Counted from the first letter of the stretch, positions 32,655 through 43,308 are shown. The stretch is 64,000 nt of DNA from Lelliottia sp. WAP21 (GCF_020532665.2 NZ_JAIWPG020000008.1:124001-188000); one strand, 5' to 3'. Numbers and translations are program-made. Notes: generated by a model not told the origin, from the letters alone.

Positions 32655-33118
32655 CCGGCGGGCTTTTCCTGGAAAGGTGGTGTGCACTTCGCGCTCGCCA
32701 GCGTGCGATTGCGTGGATGTTGGGAACGGGGTTGTTTGTGTTGGGTATGTATTTATTCATGGTGCGCCCGGCCAAACAGCAGACCGAACGCCTGACGGCA
32801 CAACATCAGCAGGCCGTCTCCCGGCTGCGTCAAATGCGGGTCGTTGCGTTGCCTCCCCCGCAGTCTGATGAAGAGGGCGTTGAGCCGGCTGAGGCGGCTT
32901 TTTCGCCGCTGGCGTTTCAACGTGACGGGATACGACTCGTACACTGGCAACCCCATGCGCGGGGAGGAACATTAACGCTGAGTGCCGAATGGATGCAGAT
33001 CCCGCCCCTCTTTGCCCGTCTGGCGCGGTCGGGTGTGGGCATCAGTGAATTCTCCGTTGAGCCGGGCGACTTGCAGCTTAGGTTCGTTGCACAGATTGAG
33101 AATCTTCATGAGAACTAA
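32651..33118 (+). CDS. hofO: PilO-like protein HofO
   Basis: 155-residue protein with TM about 18-36 and a periplasmic region, matching the HofO/PilO role and gene order. It overlaps hofN by 4 bases and hofP by 11 bases. It is weakly conserved; the call leans on position and the membrane pattern. Confidence 0.85.
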   Translation: MTGGLFLERWCALRARQRAIAWMLGTGLFVLGMYLFMVRPAKQQTERLTAQHQQAVSRLRQMRVVALPPPQSDEEGVEPAEAAFSPLAFQRDGIRLVHWQPHARGGTLTLSAEWMQIPPLFARLARSGVGISEFSVEPGDLQLRFVAQIENLHEN

Positions 33119-33512
33119 GCGACGTTATCTCCTGGTATGCGCTGTGCTGATGCTTACCGGCATGCGCGATCCTTTTCGTCCGCCGGATGACCGCTGCGCC
33201 ATCGGTCAGTTAAACCAATGGCGTTACCACGGGATGGTGAACGGCAGGCATATCGTGGGCATGGTCGAGGATGGAGAAAAGCACTGGCTGCGTATCAGGC
33301 AAAACGATCAATTGCCTGCCGGATGGCGAGTGACGTCTATTGATGAGCAAGCGCTGGTGCTGAACGTGGGCAAAGGCTGTGAACCAAATGAGTGGCGCTG
33401 GAAGCGGGAGAGAACAACAAATGAAGGGAACAACAATCGTCGTCATGCTGCTGATACTCAGCCTGCCAGTCAGGGCCGCAACGCCCCGACCGGTCTCGCT
33501 GGTGGTGGATGA
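33108..33512 (+). CDS. hofP: PilP-like protein HofP
   Basis: 134 residues, as in E. coli HofP. It has an N-terminal hydrophobic stretch, then the conserved LTGMRDPFRPPDDRC, in keeping with pilotin/PilP-type proteins that link the inner-membrane complex to the secretin. The frame extends upstream to 32982 but the family start is at 33108. Its 3' end overlaps hofQ by 92 bases. Confidence 0.88.
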   Translation: MRTKRRYLLVCAVLMLTGMRDPFRPPDDRCAIGQLNQWRYHGMVNGRHIVGMVEDGEKHWLRIRQNDQLPAGWRVTSIDEQALVLNVGKGCEPNEWRWKRERTTNEGNNNRRHAADTQPASQGRNAPTGLAGGG

Positions 33513-34662
33513 GGTCCCGGTCGCGCAGGTTTTACAATCTCTGATGCAATTAGAGAACCGTAACGTGATTATTTCGCCAGACGTCAGCGGCACGCTCTCA
33601 TTGAACCTGTCCGGCATTCCGTGGCGTCTGGCCGTTCAAACGGTTGTTACCAGCGCGGGACTGGTACTGCGGGAAGAGGGCGGCATTTTTTACGTTAATA
33701 CCCAGGCCTGGCAGCGCGAGCAGCAGGCCCGAAACGAAGACGAGAAGACCCGGCGTCAGTTAAGCGTTCCTCTGGCGACGCGCAGTATACCGTTCGTTTA
33801 TGCCGACGCCGCTGAGTTGCAAAAAGCGGCAGAAAAACTGTTGAGTCCGAAGGGCAGTTTATCCGTGGATAAGCGGATTAACCGTTTGCTGGTTCGCGAT
33901 GTTCCCACCGTGCTTGACGCACTGCAACGCTGGGCGCAACTGATGGACGTGCCCGTAGCGCAGGTCGAACTGGCGGCGCACATTGTCACTATCAATGAAA
34001 AAAGCTTGCGTGAACTGGGCGTGAAGTGGAGCCTGGCGGAGGCGCAAAGCGCCGGTTCCCCTGGGCATGTCACGACGCTGGGCGCCGATCTGTCGGTGGC
34101 GACGGCATCCACGCATGTCGGTTTTAATATCGGACGAATCGACGGAAGGTTATTAGATCTTGAACTCTCTGCCCTTGAGCAGAAACAGCAGCTTGAGATC
34201 ATCGCCAGCCCTCGGCTGTTAGCCTCGCATATGCAGCCCGCCAGCATTAAGCAAGGCAGTGAGATTCCTTATCAGGTCTCCAGCGGAGAAAGCGGCGCTA
34301 CGTCGGTCGAATTTAAAGAAGCGGTGCTGGGAATGGACGTTACTCCGGTGGTGCTGGCGAACGGGCGTGTCCGTCTAAAACTGCATATCAGTGAAAATAT
34401 GCCGGGACAGGTTCTTCAGCAGGCGGAGGGGGAAACGCTGGCGATTGATAAACAGGAAATAGAGACGCAGGTGGAAGTAAAAAGTGGCGAAACGCTGGCG
34501 CTGGGTGGCATTTTCTCGCAAAAGAATAAAGCGGGCAGCGACAGCGTACCGGGGCTTGGCAGCATTCCGTGGGTTGGCCAGCTTTTTCGCCACGATGGTC
34601 GTGATAATGAACGGCGTGAACTGGTGGTGTTCATTACGCCTCGTTTGATCGGGGGCGAGTAA
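33421..34662 (+). CDS. hofQ: Secretin HofQ
   Basis: Outer-membrane secretin of the DNA-uptake set (PilQ/ComE type), 413 residues. It has a signal peptide (MKGTTIVVMLLILSLPVRA), N-domains, and the secretin core with EIPYQVSSGESGATSVEFKEA and the ending RRELVVFITPRLI. In E. coli, hofQ supports use of DNA as a nutrient. The start at 33421 follows GGGAGAG; a frame from 33379 exists. It begins inside hofP. Confidence 0.93.
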   Translation: MKGTTIVVMLLILSLPVRAATPRPVSLVVDEVPVAQVLQSLMQLENRNVIISPDVSGTLSLNLSGIPWRLAVQTVVTSAGLVLREEGGIFYVNTQAWQREQQARNEDEKTRRQLSVPLATRSIPFVYADAAELQKAAEKLLSPKGSLSVDKRINRLLVRDVPTVLDALQRWAQLMDVPVAQVELAAHIVTINEKSLRELGVKWSLAEAQSAGSPGHVTTLGADLSVATASTHVGFNIGRIDGRLLDLELSALEQKQQLEIIASPRLLASHMQPASIKQGSEIPYQVSSGESGATSVEFKEAVLGMDVTPVVLANGRVRLKLHISENMPGQVLQQAEGETLAIDKQEIETQVEVKSGETLALGGIFSQKNKAGSDSVPGLGSIPWVGQLFRHDGRDNERRELVVFITPRLIGGE

Positions 34663-34958
34663 GGTGAGACGATTCCGCGACGATTTTGCACACTGTTTGT
34701 TGCAGATGTTTGACGTGAGGCATGATTTAGCTTACAAGGAGTACCGATTTGAGTGTCAGCACGTTCAAAATAACCTCTTGTGGCGTTAAGCATCGGCAGC
34801 AGTGATTTAATCAGTTGCCAAACAAGCAAGACTATTGAGATAATTTTCAGTCTGACTCTCGCACTATCGCATATGAGGTTTCAGTTCATGTCCTGCTACG
34901 CTGGGTGTCTGCAAAGTGGGAATTACCATTAACGAATAGTCTTAGTAGTACCGAAAAA
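34663..34958. other. Intergenic region before aroK
   Basis: 296 bases between hofQ and aroK. I see no gene of coding character and no terminator with a clear stem. It holds the aroK promoters and leader; aroK itself has a weak ribosome site (GTACCGAAAAA). Confidence 0.45.
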
Positions 34959-35480
34959 ATGGCAGAGAAACGCAATATCTTTCTGGTTGGGCCTATGGGT
35001 GCCGGCAAAAGCACTATTGGGCGTCAGTTAGCTCAACAACTCAATATGGAATTTTACGATTCTGATCAAGAGATTGAGAAACGAACCGGAGCTGATGTGG
35101 GCTGGGTCTTCGATGTAGAAGGCGAAGACGGTTTCCGTGATCGAGAAGAAAAAGTGATCAACGAACTCACGGAAAAGCAGGGCATTGTGCTGGCTACAGG
35201 CGGCGGCTCTGTTAAATCTCGCGAAACTCGCAACCGTCTCTCCGCCCGTGGCGTTGTGGTCTATCTTGAGACGACCATCGAGAAGCAGCTGGCACGTACG
35301 CAGCGTGATAAAAAGCGCCCGTTACTGCAAGTTGAAACGCCTCCACGTGAAGTTCTGGAAGCACTGGCGGGTGAACGTAATCCGCTGTACGAAGAGATCG
35401 CAGATGTGACCATTCGTACTGACGATCAGAGCGCTAAAGTGGTTGCAAACCAGATTATTCATATGCTGGAAAGCAACTGA
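34959..35480 (+). CDS. aroK: Shikimate kinase I
   Basis: Phosphorylates shikimate in the fifth step of the chorismate pathway. It has 173 residues, nearly identical to E. coli. P-loop [17 protein letters not shown] and [11 protein letters not shown] (shikimate binding) are visible. The frame runs back to 34905 but the family starts MAEKRN. It is followed by aroB after 55 bases and probably cotranscribed with aroB-damX-dam-rpe-gph-trpS. Confidence 0.97.
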   Translation: MAEKRNIFLVGPMGAGKSTIGRQLAQQLNMEFYDSDQEIEKRTGADVGWVFDVEGEDGFRDREEKVINELTEKQGIVLATGGGSVKSRETRNRLSARGVVVYLETTIEKQLARTQRDKKRPLLQVETPPREVLEALAGERNPLYEEIADVTIRTDDQSAKVVANQIIHMLESN

Positions 35481-35535
35481 TTCTGGCTCTCTATACACTC
35501 GCCCGCGGGTAAAATATTAAGGTGGATGTCGCGCA

Positions 35536-36624
35536 ATGGAGAGGATTACAGTTACTCTCGGGGAACGTAGTTACCCTATCACCATCGCGGCTGGTTTGTT
35601 TAACGATCCAGCTTCCTTCTTACCACTGAAAGCGGGTGATCAGGCAATGCTGGTCACCAATGAGACGCTGGCTCCGCTTTATCTTGACTGTGTTCGCCAC
35701 CTGCTAGAGCAGGCAGGCGTGAAGGTCGACAGTGTGATTCTGCCTGACGGCGAGCAGTATAAGAGCCTGACGGTGCTCGATACCGTCTTTACTGCATTAC
35801 TGCAAAAACCGCATGGTCGTGACACAACATTGCTTGCCCTGGGCGGCGGTGTCGTTGGCGATCTTACGGGTTTTGCCGCAGCGAGCTATCAGCGCGGCGT
35901 TCGTTTTATTCAAATTCCGACCACGTTATTATCGCAGGTCGATTCTTCCGTTGGTGGCAAAACCGCCGTCAACCATCCGCTTGGCAAAAACATGATTGGC
36001 GCGTTCTACCAGCCCGCTTCGGTGGTGGTGGATCTCGATTGCCTGAAGACGTTGCCAAAGCGTGAGCTGGCCTCGGGCCTGGCTGAAGTGATCAAATACG
36101 GCATTATTCTCGACAGTGCGTTTTTTAACTGGCTGGAAGAGAATATGGATGCGTTGCTGAATCTGGATGTCCCGGCTCTGGCCTACTGTATTCGTCGTTG
36201 TTGTGAGCTGAAAGCAGAAGTCGTTGCGGCAGACGAGCGCGAAACGGGCTTACGTGCTTTACTGAATCTGGGGCACACTTTCGGCCATGCCATTGAGGCT
36301 GAAATGGGTTACGGCAACTGGCTGCATGGTGAAGCGGTTGCGGCGGGCATGGTGATGGCCGCGCGTACATCTGAACGCCTGGGCCAGTTCAGTAAAGAAG
36401 ACACGCAGCGCGTGATAACGTTGCTTGAGCGCGCGGGCTTACCGGTGACGGGGCCACGCGAAATGTCTGCGCAGGATTATTTACCCCACATGATGCGCGA
36501 TAAAAAAGTATTGGCGGGCGAGATGCGACTCGTACTCCCGCTCGCAATAGGGAAGAGTGAAGTACGCGGCGGAGTGTCGCATGATGTCGTTCTTGGCGCG
36601 ATTGCTGATTGCCAGCAGGCGTAA
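35536..36624 (+). CDS. aroB: 3-dehydroquinate synthase
   Basis: Second enzyme of the shikimate pathway, turning DAHP into 3-dehydroquinate with NAD and a divalent metal. It has 362 residues, as in E. coli. NAD-binding [14 protein letters not shown], substrate [21 protein letters not shown] and metal His motif [11 protein letters not shown] are visible. A hairpin GCTACCG-tca-CGGTAGC follows at 36641-36657. Confidence 0.97.
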   Translation: MERITVTLGERSYPITIAAGLFNDPASFLPLKAGDQAMLVTNETLAPLYLDCVRHLLEQAGVKVDSVILPDGEQYKSLTVLDTVFTALLQKPHGRDTTLLALGGGVVGDLTGFAAASYQRGVRFIQIPTTLLSQVDSSVGGKTAVNHPLGKNMIGAFYQPASVVVDLDCLKTLPKRELASGLAEVIKYGIILDSAFFNWLEENMDALLNLDVPALAYCIRRCCELKAEVVAADERETGLRALLNLGHTFGHAIEAEMGYGNWLHGEAVAAGMVMAARTSERLGQFSKEDTQRVITLLERAGLPVTGPREMSAQDYLPHMMRDKKVLAGEMRLVLPLAIGKSEVRGGVSHDVVLGAIADCQQA

Positions 36625-36640
36625 AAACTAGAAAGGTCTG

Positions 36641-36661
36641 GCTACCGTCACGGTAGCTATT
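36641..36661 (+). terminator. Hairpin between aroB and damX, possible attenuator
   Basis: GCTACCG-tca-CGGTAGC is a 7-bp stem with a 3-base loop followed only by TATTTAG, a poor T tract. It may modulate read-through into damX rather than end transcription. Confidence 0.4.
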
Positions 36662-36715
36662 TAGCTTCAGGTAATATGCAAAGTCGTAAGCATAAGCCTT
36701 TGAGTGGGGTGTTAA

Positions 36716-38023
36716 ATGGATGAATTCAAACCAGAAGACGAGCTGAAACCCGATCCCAGCGATCGTCGTACTGGTCGTTCTCGTCAATCTTCAGAACGTG
36801 ATAACGAGCCGCAGATCAACTTTGACGATGTTGATCTGGATGCAGACGATCGTCGTCCGTCACGTAGCCGCAATGCACGTGATGAGCGAGAAGAAGAGAA
36901 ATATGAATCCGAAGAGGATTCACTGGACGAAGAGCCTGTAGAGAATCGCCCACGCAAACGTAAGAAAGTTGCGGCTAAAAAGCCCGCTTCCCGTCAGTAC
37001 ATTATGATGGGCCTTGGCGTATTTGTTCTGTTGCTGCTGATTATCGGCATCGGTTCAGCGCTGAAAGCACCTTCAACCCCTTCCAGTGATTCGGCTGCCT
37101 CTACCGAGAAGAGCATTACTCTCTCTGGTAATGACGCTGCCGATCAAGCCAACGGTGCACAGCCTGCACCTGGCACCACCTCAGCTGAGCAAACGGCGGG
37201 TAACCCGGCTTCTGCTCCGCAGGATGTCTCTCTGCCACCTGTTTCTTCTACACCCACTCAGGGCCAGTCTCCGGTTGCACCGGACAGCCAGCAGCGCGTA
37301 GAAGTGCAGGGCGATCTGAACAATGCGCTGACGCAGCCGCAGAACCAGGAGCAGGTTAACAGCGTGGTCGCTAACTCCACGTTGCCAACCGAACCTGCGA
37401 CCGTTGCACCGATTCGCGGTGGGAATGCCCAGGCGCAAAACGCGGCAACGGAAACCAAACCGCGTCAGACGCAAGCTGCCACACCGCGTCCTGAACGTAA
37501 GCAGGCCGTTATTGAGCCGAAGCGTGAAACCAGGCCTCAGGCCGTCGTGAAAGCGCCTCAAACCAAACCGGCTGCTCAACCTAAACAGACTGAGACCGTC
37601 GTCAGTGCCCCTGCTCCTGTGAAAGCGCCAGCCGCAACGGCGACCACAGCCGCGCCTGCGCCGAAGGCAACAACGGCCCCGGCGGCAACGCCAGCGCCTA
37701 CCGCCACTGCGTCCAGCGCTGCGGCAGGTAAATCAGCCGGTAATGTCGGTTCATTGAAATCTGCGCCATCGAACAACTATACCCTGCAGTTGAGTAGTTC
37801 TTCTAACTACGACAACCTGAATAGCTGGGCGAAGAAATCGAATCTGAAAAACTATGTGGTTTATCAGACAAGCCGTAACGGGCAACCGTGGTATGTGCTG
37901 GTCAGCGGCGTGTATGCGTCTAAAGACGAAGCCAAACGCGCGGTATCCGCGTTGCCAGCGGATGTTCAGGCGAAAAACCCATGGGCGAAACCGATTCATC
38001 AGGTTCAGGCTGATTTGAAGTAA
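36716..38023 (+). CDS. damX: Cell-division SPOR protein DamX
   Basis: Inner-membrane division protein that binds denuded septal peptidoglycan. It has 435 residues. A cytoplasmic acidic/basic region (1-90) precedes TM about 95-114, then a long Pro/Ala/Thr/Gln-rich periplasmic linker and a C-terminal SPOR domain (from about [19 protein letters not shown] to the end). Length differs from E. coli (428) in the low-complexity linker. Confidence 0.96.
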   Translation: MDEFKPEDELKPDPSDRRTGRSRQSSERDNEPQINFDDVDLDADDRRPSRSRNARDEREEEKYESEEDSLDEEPVENRPRKRKKVAAKKPASRQYIMMGLGVFVLLLLIIGIGSALKAPSTPSSDSAASTEKSITLSGNDAADQANGAQPAPGTTSAEQTAGNPASAPQDVSLPPVSSTPTQGQSPVAPDSQQRVEVQGDLNNALTQPQNQEQVNSVVANSTLPTEPATVAPIRGGNAQAQNAATETKPRQTQAATPRPERKQAVIEPKRETRPQAVVKAPQTKPAAQPKQTETVVSAPAPVKAPAATATTAAPAPKATTAPAATPAPTATASSAAAGKSAGNVGSLKSAPSNNYTLQLSSSSNYDNLNSWAKKSNLKNYVVYQTSRNGQPWYVLVSGVYASKDEAKRAVSALPADVQAKNPWAKPIHQVQADLK

Positions 38024-38090
38024 CGTTTAAAGCGCAGGATGCTGTCGGAGCTTTCTCCACAGCCGGAGAAGGTGTAACCAGTTAGTCAGC

Positions 38091-38906
38091 ATGAAAAAAA
38101 ATCGCGCTTTTCTGAAATGGGCAGGGGGAAAATTCCCTCTGCTCGACGATATTAAAAAGCACCTGCCGGACGGCGAGTGTCTTATCGAGCCCTTCGTGGG
38201 CGCCGGGTCGGTGTTTCTTAACACCGACTTTTCTCGCTATATCCTTGCGGATATCAACAGCGATCTGATCGGTCTCTACAACATTGTTAAATTACGTACC
38301 GATGAGTATGTCGATGAGGCGCGTAAGCTTTTCACGCCTGAAACGAATGATCCGGACGTTTACTATCGGCTGCGTGCAGAGTTTAATCAAAGCCAGGACC
38401 CCTTCCGGCGGGCACTATTATTCCTCTATCTGAATCGCCATGGTTACAATGGCCTGTGCCGGTATAATTTGCGTGGCGAATTTAACGTGCCGTTTGGCCG
38501 TTATAAGCGGCCTTATTTCCCGCAAGGGGAGTTGTATCACTTTGCTGAGAAGGCGCAGAGTGCCCTTTTCCTGTGCGAGTCCTATGCCGATAGCATGGCG
38601 CGCGCGGACAATAATTCGGTCGTCTATTGCGATCCCCCGTATGCCCCGCTTACCGCGACGGCTAATTTCACGGCGTATCATACCAATAGCTTCAATTTGA
38701 AAGAGCAGGCGCATCTGGCTGAAATTGCCGAAGGCCTTGTTAATAGACGTATTCCGGTGCTGATTTCCAATCATGATACGGTCTTGACCCGTGAGTGGTA
38801 TCAGCTCGCGACCAAACTGCATGTCGTTAAAGTACGACGCAGCATCAGCAGCAATGGTGGCACACGTAAAAAGGTGGACGAACTGTTGGCTCTTTATCGA
38901 CCCTGA
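38091..38906 (+). CDS. dam: DNA adenine methyltransferase Dam
   Basis: Methylates adenine in GATC, directing mismatch repair, replication timing and phase variation. It has 271 residues. Motif I is EPFVGAGSVF and motif IV is YCDPPY; FLKWAGGK is at the N-terminus. The C-terminal tail ends at LLALYRP, about seven residues shorter than E. coli Dam (278). It follows damX by 67 bases. Confidence 0.96.
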   Translation: MKKNRAFLKWAGGKFPLLDDIKKHLPDGECLIEPFVGAGSVFLNTDFSRYILADINSDLIGLYNIVKLRTDEYVDEARKLFTPETNDPDVYYRLRAEFNQSQDPFRRALLFLYLNRHGYNGLCRYNLRGEFNVPFGRYKRPYFPQGELYHFAEKAQSALFLCESYADSMARADNNSVVYCDPPYAPLTATANFTAYHTNSFNLKEQAHLAEIAEGLVNRRIPVLISNHDTVLTREWYQLATKLHVVKVRRSISSNGGTRKKVDELLALYRP

Positions 38907-38947
38907 GCCGTTTTGCCCGCCGATAAACACATTTCAAGGAGATGCGG

Positions 38948-39625
38948 ATGAAACAGTTTTTGATTGCTCCCTCAATTCTGTCGGCTGACTTTGCCCGTCT
39001 GGGTGAAGACACGGCAAATGCTCTGGCCGCGGGCGCGGATGTTGTCCATTTCGACGTGATGGACAACCATTACGTACCTAACCTGACTATCGGCCCGATG
39101 GTCCTCAAAGCCCTGCGTAATTACGGTATCACCGCACCGATTGACGTTCACCTGATGGTCAAGCCGGTCGATCGCATCGTGCCGGATTTCGCCGCCGCAG
39201 GTGCCAGCATTATCACTTTCCATCCTGAAGCATCTGAACATGTGGATCGCACCTTACAGCTGATTAAAGAGCACGGCTGCAAAGCGGGCCTGGTCTTCAA
39301 TCCTGCAACATCACTCAGCTACCTTGATTACGTGATGGATAAGCTCGACGTTATCCTGCTGATGTCCGTAAACCCAGGTTTCGGTGGTCAATCCTTTATC
39401 CCCCATACGCTTGAGAAGCTGCGTGAAGTGCGCCGCCGTATTGACGAATCTGGCTACGACATCCGCCTTGAAGTGGATGGCGGCGTGAAGGTCAGCAATA
39501 TCGGTGAGATTGCTGCTGCAGGGGCGGATATGTTTGTCGCGGGTTCGGCGATTTTCGATCAGCCGGATTACAAAAAAGTCATTGATGAAATGCGCAGTGA
39601 ACTGGCAAAGGTAAGTCATGAATAA
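38948..39625 (+). CDS. rpe: Ribulose-phosphate 3-epimerase
   Basis: Pentose-phosphate pathway enzyme interconverting ribulose-5-P and xylulose-5-P. It has 225 residues, as in E. coli. TIM-barrel motifs [12 protein letters not shown] and [10 protein letters not shown] are visible. AAGGAG lies at 38936-38941, too close to the in-frame ATG at 38942 and ideal for 38948. It overlaps gph by 8 bases. Confidence 0.96.
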   Translation: MKQFLIAPSILSADFARLGEDTANALAAGADVVHFDVMDNHYVPNLTIGPMVLKALRNYGITAPIDVHLMVKPVDRIVPDFAAAGASIITFHPEASEHVDRTLQLIKEHGCKAGLVFNPATSLSYLDYVMDKLDVILLMSVNPGFGGQSFIPHTLEKLREVRRRIDESGYDIRLEVDGGVKVSNIGEIAAAGADMFVAGSAIFDQPDYKKVIDEMRSELAKVSHE

Positions 39626-40379
39626 ATTGCAGGCAATTCGGGGCGTTGCGTTTGACCTCGATGGCACCCTTGTCGACAGCGCACCGGGTTTAACCAGCGC
39701 CGTCGACCAGGCTTTGTATGCACTGGAATTACCGGTCGCGGGTGAAGATCGCGTCATCACCTGGATCGGCAACGGTGCGGATGTTTTGATGGAACGTGCG
39801 TTGACCTGGGCGCGCCAGGAGCGTGCGATTCAACGTGCCGCGCAGGGTAAGCCGGGCGTTGATCATGCTGATATTCCTCAGGATGAGCAGTTGCGTGTCT
39901 TGCGCAAACTCTTCAATCGTTTCTATGAAGAGACGGTTGAGGAAGGGAGCTTCCTGTTCCCCGATGTCACCGAGACGTTAAGCGCATTGCAGGCCAGCGG
40001 TATGCCGATGGCGCTGGTGACTAACAAACCGACACCGTTCGTTGCGCCGCTGCTGGAAGCGCTGGATATTGCGAAATATTTTTCCGTGATTGTCGGTGGC
40101 GACGATGTGAAAAATAAAAAACCACATCCGGAGCCCATTCTTCTGGTTGCTGGAAAATTATCCTTAACCCCAGCCGAGTTACTCTTTGTGGGCGATTCGC
40201 GCAATGATATTCTGGCCGCTAAGGCGGCGGGAAGTCTCTCCGTCGGTCTGACCTATGGCTATAACTACGGTGAAGCCATTACGTTGAGTGAGCCGGACGT
40301 CGTGTTCGACCACTTCAAAGATTTACTGCCCGCGCTCGGGCTTTCGCATAGTGAACATCAGGAATCGAAAAATGACTAA
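39618..40379 (+). CDS. gph: Phosphoglycolate phosphatase
   Basis: HAD hydrolase that removes 2-phosphoglycolate formed in DNA repair. It has 253 residues. Motif I is [10 protein letters not shown], motif [10 protein letters not shown] and motif [18 protein letters not shown]. It overlaps rpe and trpS by 8 bases each, showing tight coupling. Confidence 0.96.
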   Translation: MNKLQAIRGVAFDLDGTLVDSAPGLTSAVDQALYALELPVAGEDRVITWIGNGADVLMERALTWARQERAIQRAAQGKPGVDHADIPQDEQLRVLRKLFNRFYEETVEEGSFLFPDVTETLSALQASGMPMALVTNKPTPFVAPLLEALDIAKYFSVIVGGDDVKNKKPHPEPILLVAGKLSLTPAELLFVGDSRNDILAAKAAGSLSVGLTYGYNYGEAITLSEPDVVFDHFKDLLPALGLSHSEHQESKND

Positions 40380-41376
40380 GCCCATCGTATTTAGTGGCGC
40401 CCAGCCCTCAGGTGAATTGACCATTGGCAACTATATGGGGGCGCTGCGTCAGTGGGTGGGTATGCAGGATGATTACCACTGCATTTACTGCATTGTGGAT
40501 TTGCATGCGATCACTGCCCGTCAGGATCCTGAAAAGCTGCGTAAAGCCACGCTGGATACGCTGGCGCTCTATCTCGCCTGCGGTATCGACCCAGAGAAAA
40601 GCACCATCTTCGTCCAGTCTCATGTCCCTGAGCACGCGCAGCTTGGCTGGGCGCTGAACTGCTATACCTATTTTGGTGAACTGAGTCGTATGACCCAGTT
40701 CAAAGACAAATCCGCCCGCTATTCTGAAAACATCAACGCCGGTCTGTTCGACTATCCGGTGCTGATGGCAGCCGATATTCTGCTTTATCAGACTAACCAG
40801 GTGCCGGTCGGTGAAGATCAGAAACAGCATCTTGAGCTGAGCCGTGATATCGCCCAGCGCTTCAATGCGATTTATGGTGATGTCTTTAAAGTGCCCGAGC
40901 CGTTCATTCCGAAATCGGGGGCGCGCGTCATGTCCCTGCTTGAGCCGACGAAAAAGATGTCCAAGTCTGACGATAACCGTAACAACGTTATTGGCCTGCT
41001 TGAAGATCCAAAATCCGTGGTGAAGAAACTGAAGCGTGCCGTGACGGACTCAGAAGAGCCACCGCTTGTGCGTTACGATGTTAAGAATAAGGCTGGCGTC
41101 TCTAACCTGCTGGATATCCTCTCAGGTGTGACCGGTCAGAGCATCCCGGAACTTGAAAAGCATTTTGAAGGCAAAATGTATGGTCACCTGAAAGGCGAAG
41201 TGGCCGATGCGGTTTCTGGCATGTTGACCGAGCTGCAGGAGCGTTATAACCGCTTCCGCAACGACGAAGCTCTTCTGCAGAAAGTGATGAAGGACGGGGC
41301 TGAGAAAGCCAGCGCTCGTGCTTCTGAAACGCTGAAAGCCGTTTATGCCGCCATTGGGTTTGTCGCCAAACCGTAG
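40372..41376 (+). CDS. trpS: Tryptophan-tRNA ligase
   Basis: Class I aminoacyl-tRNA synthetase charging tRNA-Trp. It has 334 residues, as in E. coli. The HIGH-like motif is in [12 protein letters not shown] and the KMSKS loop in KKMSKSDDN. The start at 40372 matches [14 protein letters not shown]; the frame runs back to 40288. It is last in the aroK operon and is followed by a terminator at 41433-41467. Confidence 0.97.
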   Translation: MTKPIVFSGAQPSGELTIGNYMGALRQWVGMQDDYHCIYCIVDLHAITARQDPEKLRKATLDTLALYLACGIDPEKSTIFVQSHVPEHAQLGWALNCYTYFGELSRMTQFKDKSARYSENINAGLFDYPVLMAADILLYQTNQVPVGEDQKQHLELSRDIAQRFNAIYGDVFKVPEPFIPKSGARVMSLLEPTKKMSKSDDNRNNVIGLLEDPKSVVKKLKRAVTDSEEPPLVRYDVKNKAGVSNLLDILSGVTGQSIPELEKHFEGKMYGHLKGEVADAVSGMLTELQERYNRFRNDEALLQKVMKDGAEKASARASETLKAVYAAIGFVAKP

Positions 41377-41395
41377 GTAAAGGTTTGAGGGTTGG

Positions 41396-41419
41396 TCTCC
41401 TCTCCCAGTGGGAGAGGAC
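41396..41419. repeat. CTCTCCC palindromic repeat copy
   Basis: CTCCTCTCCC-agt-GGGAGAGGA is a short inverted repeat of the same class as those at 5606, 18243 and 56050. It is directly downstream of trpS. Confidence 0.55.
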
Positions 41420-41432
41420 ATCGGACTCTACG

Positions 41433-41467
41433 ACATAAAAAACCGGGAATCCCCGGTTTTTTTATGT
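41433..41467. terminator. Bidirectional terminator between trpS and yhfL
   Basis: ACATAAAAAACCGGG pairs with CCCGGTTTTTTTATGT around AATC (one extra T on the right arm), with A and T tracts on both sides. It serves the convergent trpS and yhfL. Confidence 0.85.
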
Positions 41468-41476
41468 CTGAAACGC

Positions 41477-41647
41477 TTACTGCTGTGCCGCTGGCCCGCA
41501 TCCGCCGATGATCTTAGAAATGGAGATCGCCGGGTGAAGCAGATAGTCATAGCTGCAGTTTTTCTTCGTGTTTTCTACATGACCGGTACAGGCAGTCAGC
41601 GTCGATAATACGCCCACCAGAACGGCAGCTTTAGCCAGTTTGAACAT
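41477..41647 (-). CDS. yhfL: Small lipoprotein YhfL
   Basis: A 56-residue lipoprotein: signal peptide MFKLAKAAVLVGVLSTLTA with lipobox LTAC (Cys20), then a short mature part with three further Cys residues (NCSYDYLLHP, GGCGPAAQQ). It matches E. coli YhfL, including the SYDYLLHPAISISKIIGGCGP stretch in two parts. AAGGA is well placed for 41647; an ATG 6 bases upstream is too close to it. Function unknown. It lies 152 bases from cysG on the same strand, as in E. coli. Confidence 0.9.
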   Translation of the reverse strand: MFKLAKAAVLVGVLSTLTACTGHVENTKKNCSYDYLLHPAISISKIIGGCGPAAQQ

Positions 41648-41799
41648 ACTCATTCCTTGTCTTCAATAAACTTTTGGATGTAATACGAGGGAATAAATGG
41701 AAAAGTTCCATTTCGCAGGCGGTATGTTAGCGGCAGGTGTTACGAGGGAGTAGTCCGGTTAAGGACTACTCACAGAGGGAAAGGTATGTATGGTTGGGT

Positions 41800-43173
41800 T
41801 TAATGGCTGGAGAACCAGTTCAGTTTTTCTCTTAAGGCAACGACGCGACCAACGATAATCAACGCCGGGCTTTCAACCTGTTGAGCCAGCTCGCCCAACT
41901 GCGTCAGAACGCCTTTCACCACGCGCTGTTTAATCGACGTGCCGTTCTCCACCAGCGCAACAGGCATGTCTGCTTCCATACCCTGTGCGAGGAGTTTTTC
42001 CTGAATGGTGGCGGCCTGATTGAGTCCCATGTAAAACACCAGGGTCTGTTTTTCCGCCGCCAGATTGTGCCAGTCCAGTTCACTGCCCGTCTTCAGGTGC
42101 CCGGTAACCAGACGCACGCTTTGCGCGAAGTCGCGGTGGGTGAGGGGAATGCCGGAGTAGGCGGAACAGCCCGATGCAGCCGTGATACCAGGCACAACTG
42201 AGAACGGTATGCCCGCATGACAAAGGGTTTCCAGCTCTTCACCGCCGCGACCAAAGATAAACGGATCGCCCCCTTTCAGGCGCACGACGCGTTTGCCTTT
42301 CTGCGCTTCACGGAGCAGGATTTGGTTAATCTCTTCCTGAGGAACGCAATGGTAACCTGCACGCTTACCGACAAACACGCGGTCAGCGTCACGGCGTACC
42401 AGGTTCATGATCTCATCGGACACCAGGCGGTCATAGACCACAATATCGGCCTGCTGGATCTGCTGTAAACCTTTAAGCGTCAGAAGCCCAGGATCTCCGG
42501 GACCTGCCCCCACCAGTACCACTTCACCCCGATGATCCAGCGGCTCGGTTAGCAGACGTTCGGTGGTTTCAGCCACGGCAGAATGATCTTCATTCGCCAG
42601 CGACTGCGCCAGCCGATCGTTTACAAAGAACTTTTCCCAGAAGCGACGGCGTTCACCGACGGTGGCAAACGTCTTCTTCACCCGCGCGCGCAGCTGACCT
42701 GCGTAATGCGCGACCTGGCCCAGATGCTGTGGCAGGAGTGATTCCAGTTTTTCACGTAGCAAACGTGCAAGCACAGGCGACGTACCGCCAGACGAGACCG
42801 CCACCATCAGCGGGGAGCGATCGATGATCGACGGCATGATGAAGCTGGCTTCTTTCGGCGCATCCACCACGTTGCAGAAAATACGTCGGGTTTCGCACGC
42901 GTCGCTGACGCGCTGGTTAACGGTGTCATCGTCCGTAGCGGCGATGGTCAGCCAGCAGGTATCCAGCAGGCTTTCATCGAACTCGCCCTGCACCAGCGTC
43001 AGCATGCCTTCCTGCGCCCAGACCTCAAACTGCGGGTCAAAAGCCAGGGCATTCACGGTGAGGCGGGCACCTGCATCCAGTAGCAGGCGTGCTTTACGTT
43101 CAGCAACATCCCCACCGCCCACAAGCAGGCAGTCGCGATGGCGTAATTGACAGAAAATCGGCAGGTGGTCCAC
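41800..43173 (-). CDS. cysG: Siroheme synthase CysG
   Basis: Trifunctional enzyme: uroporphyrinogen III methyltransferase, precorrin-2 dehydrogenase and ferrochelatase. It makes siroheme for NirB and sulfite reductase. It has 457 residues. N-terminal Rossmann domain ([13 protein letters not shown]), linker, then C-terminal methyltransferase with [15 protein letters not shown] and [13 protein letters not shown]. The start codon is GTG. It follows nirD directly with 135 bases between; nirC, present here in E. coli, is missing. Confidence 0.97.
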   Translation of the reverse strand: MDHLPIFCQLRHRDCLLVGGGDVAERKARLLLDAGARLTVNALAFDPQFEVWAQEGMLTLVQGEFDESLLDTCWLTIAATDDDTVNQRVSDACETRRIFCNVVDAPKEASFIMPSIIDRSPLMVAVSSGGTSPVLARLLREKLESLLPQHLGQVAHYAGQLRARVKKTFATVGERRRFWEKFFVNDRLAQSLANEDHSAVAETTERLLTEPLDHRGEVVLVGAGPGDPGLLTLKGLQQIQQADIVVYDRLVSDEIMNLVRRDADRVFVGKRAGYHCVPQEEINQILLREAQKGKRVVRLKGGDPFIFGRGGEELETLCHAGIPFSVVPGITAASGCSAYSGIPLTHRDFAQSVRLVTGHLKTGSELDWHNLAAEKQTLVFYMGLNQAATIQEKLLAQGMEADMPVALVENGTSIKQRVVKGVLTQLGELAQQVESPALIIVGRVVALREKLNWFSSH

Positions 43174-43308
43174 GACATTACCTCACAGCATTCAGGGGAG
43201 GAGGAGAATTTGAGGTCAGGATAACAGCAGGGATCGTACAGAACATACGGTTTTTCCTGCCGTTACCCATAAGGGGTCATAAGCCTTTCCTATTGAAAAG
43301 GCTGGAGG

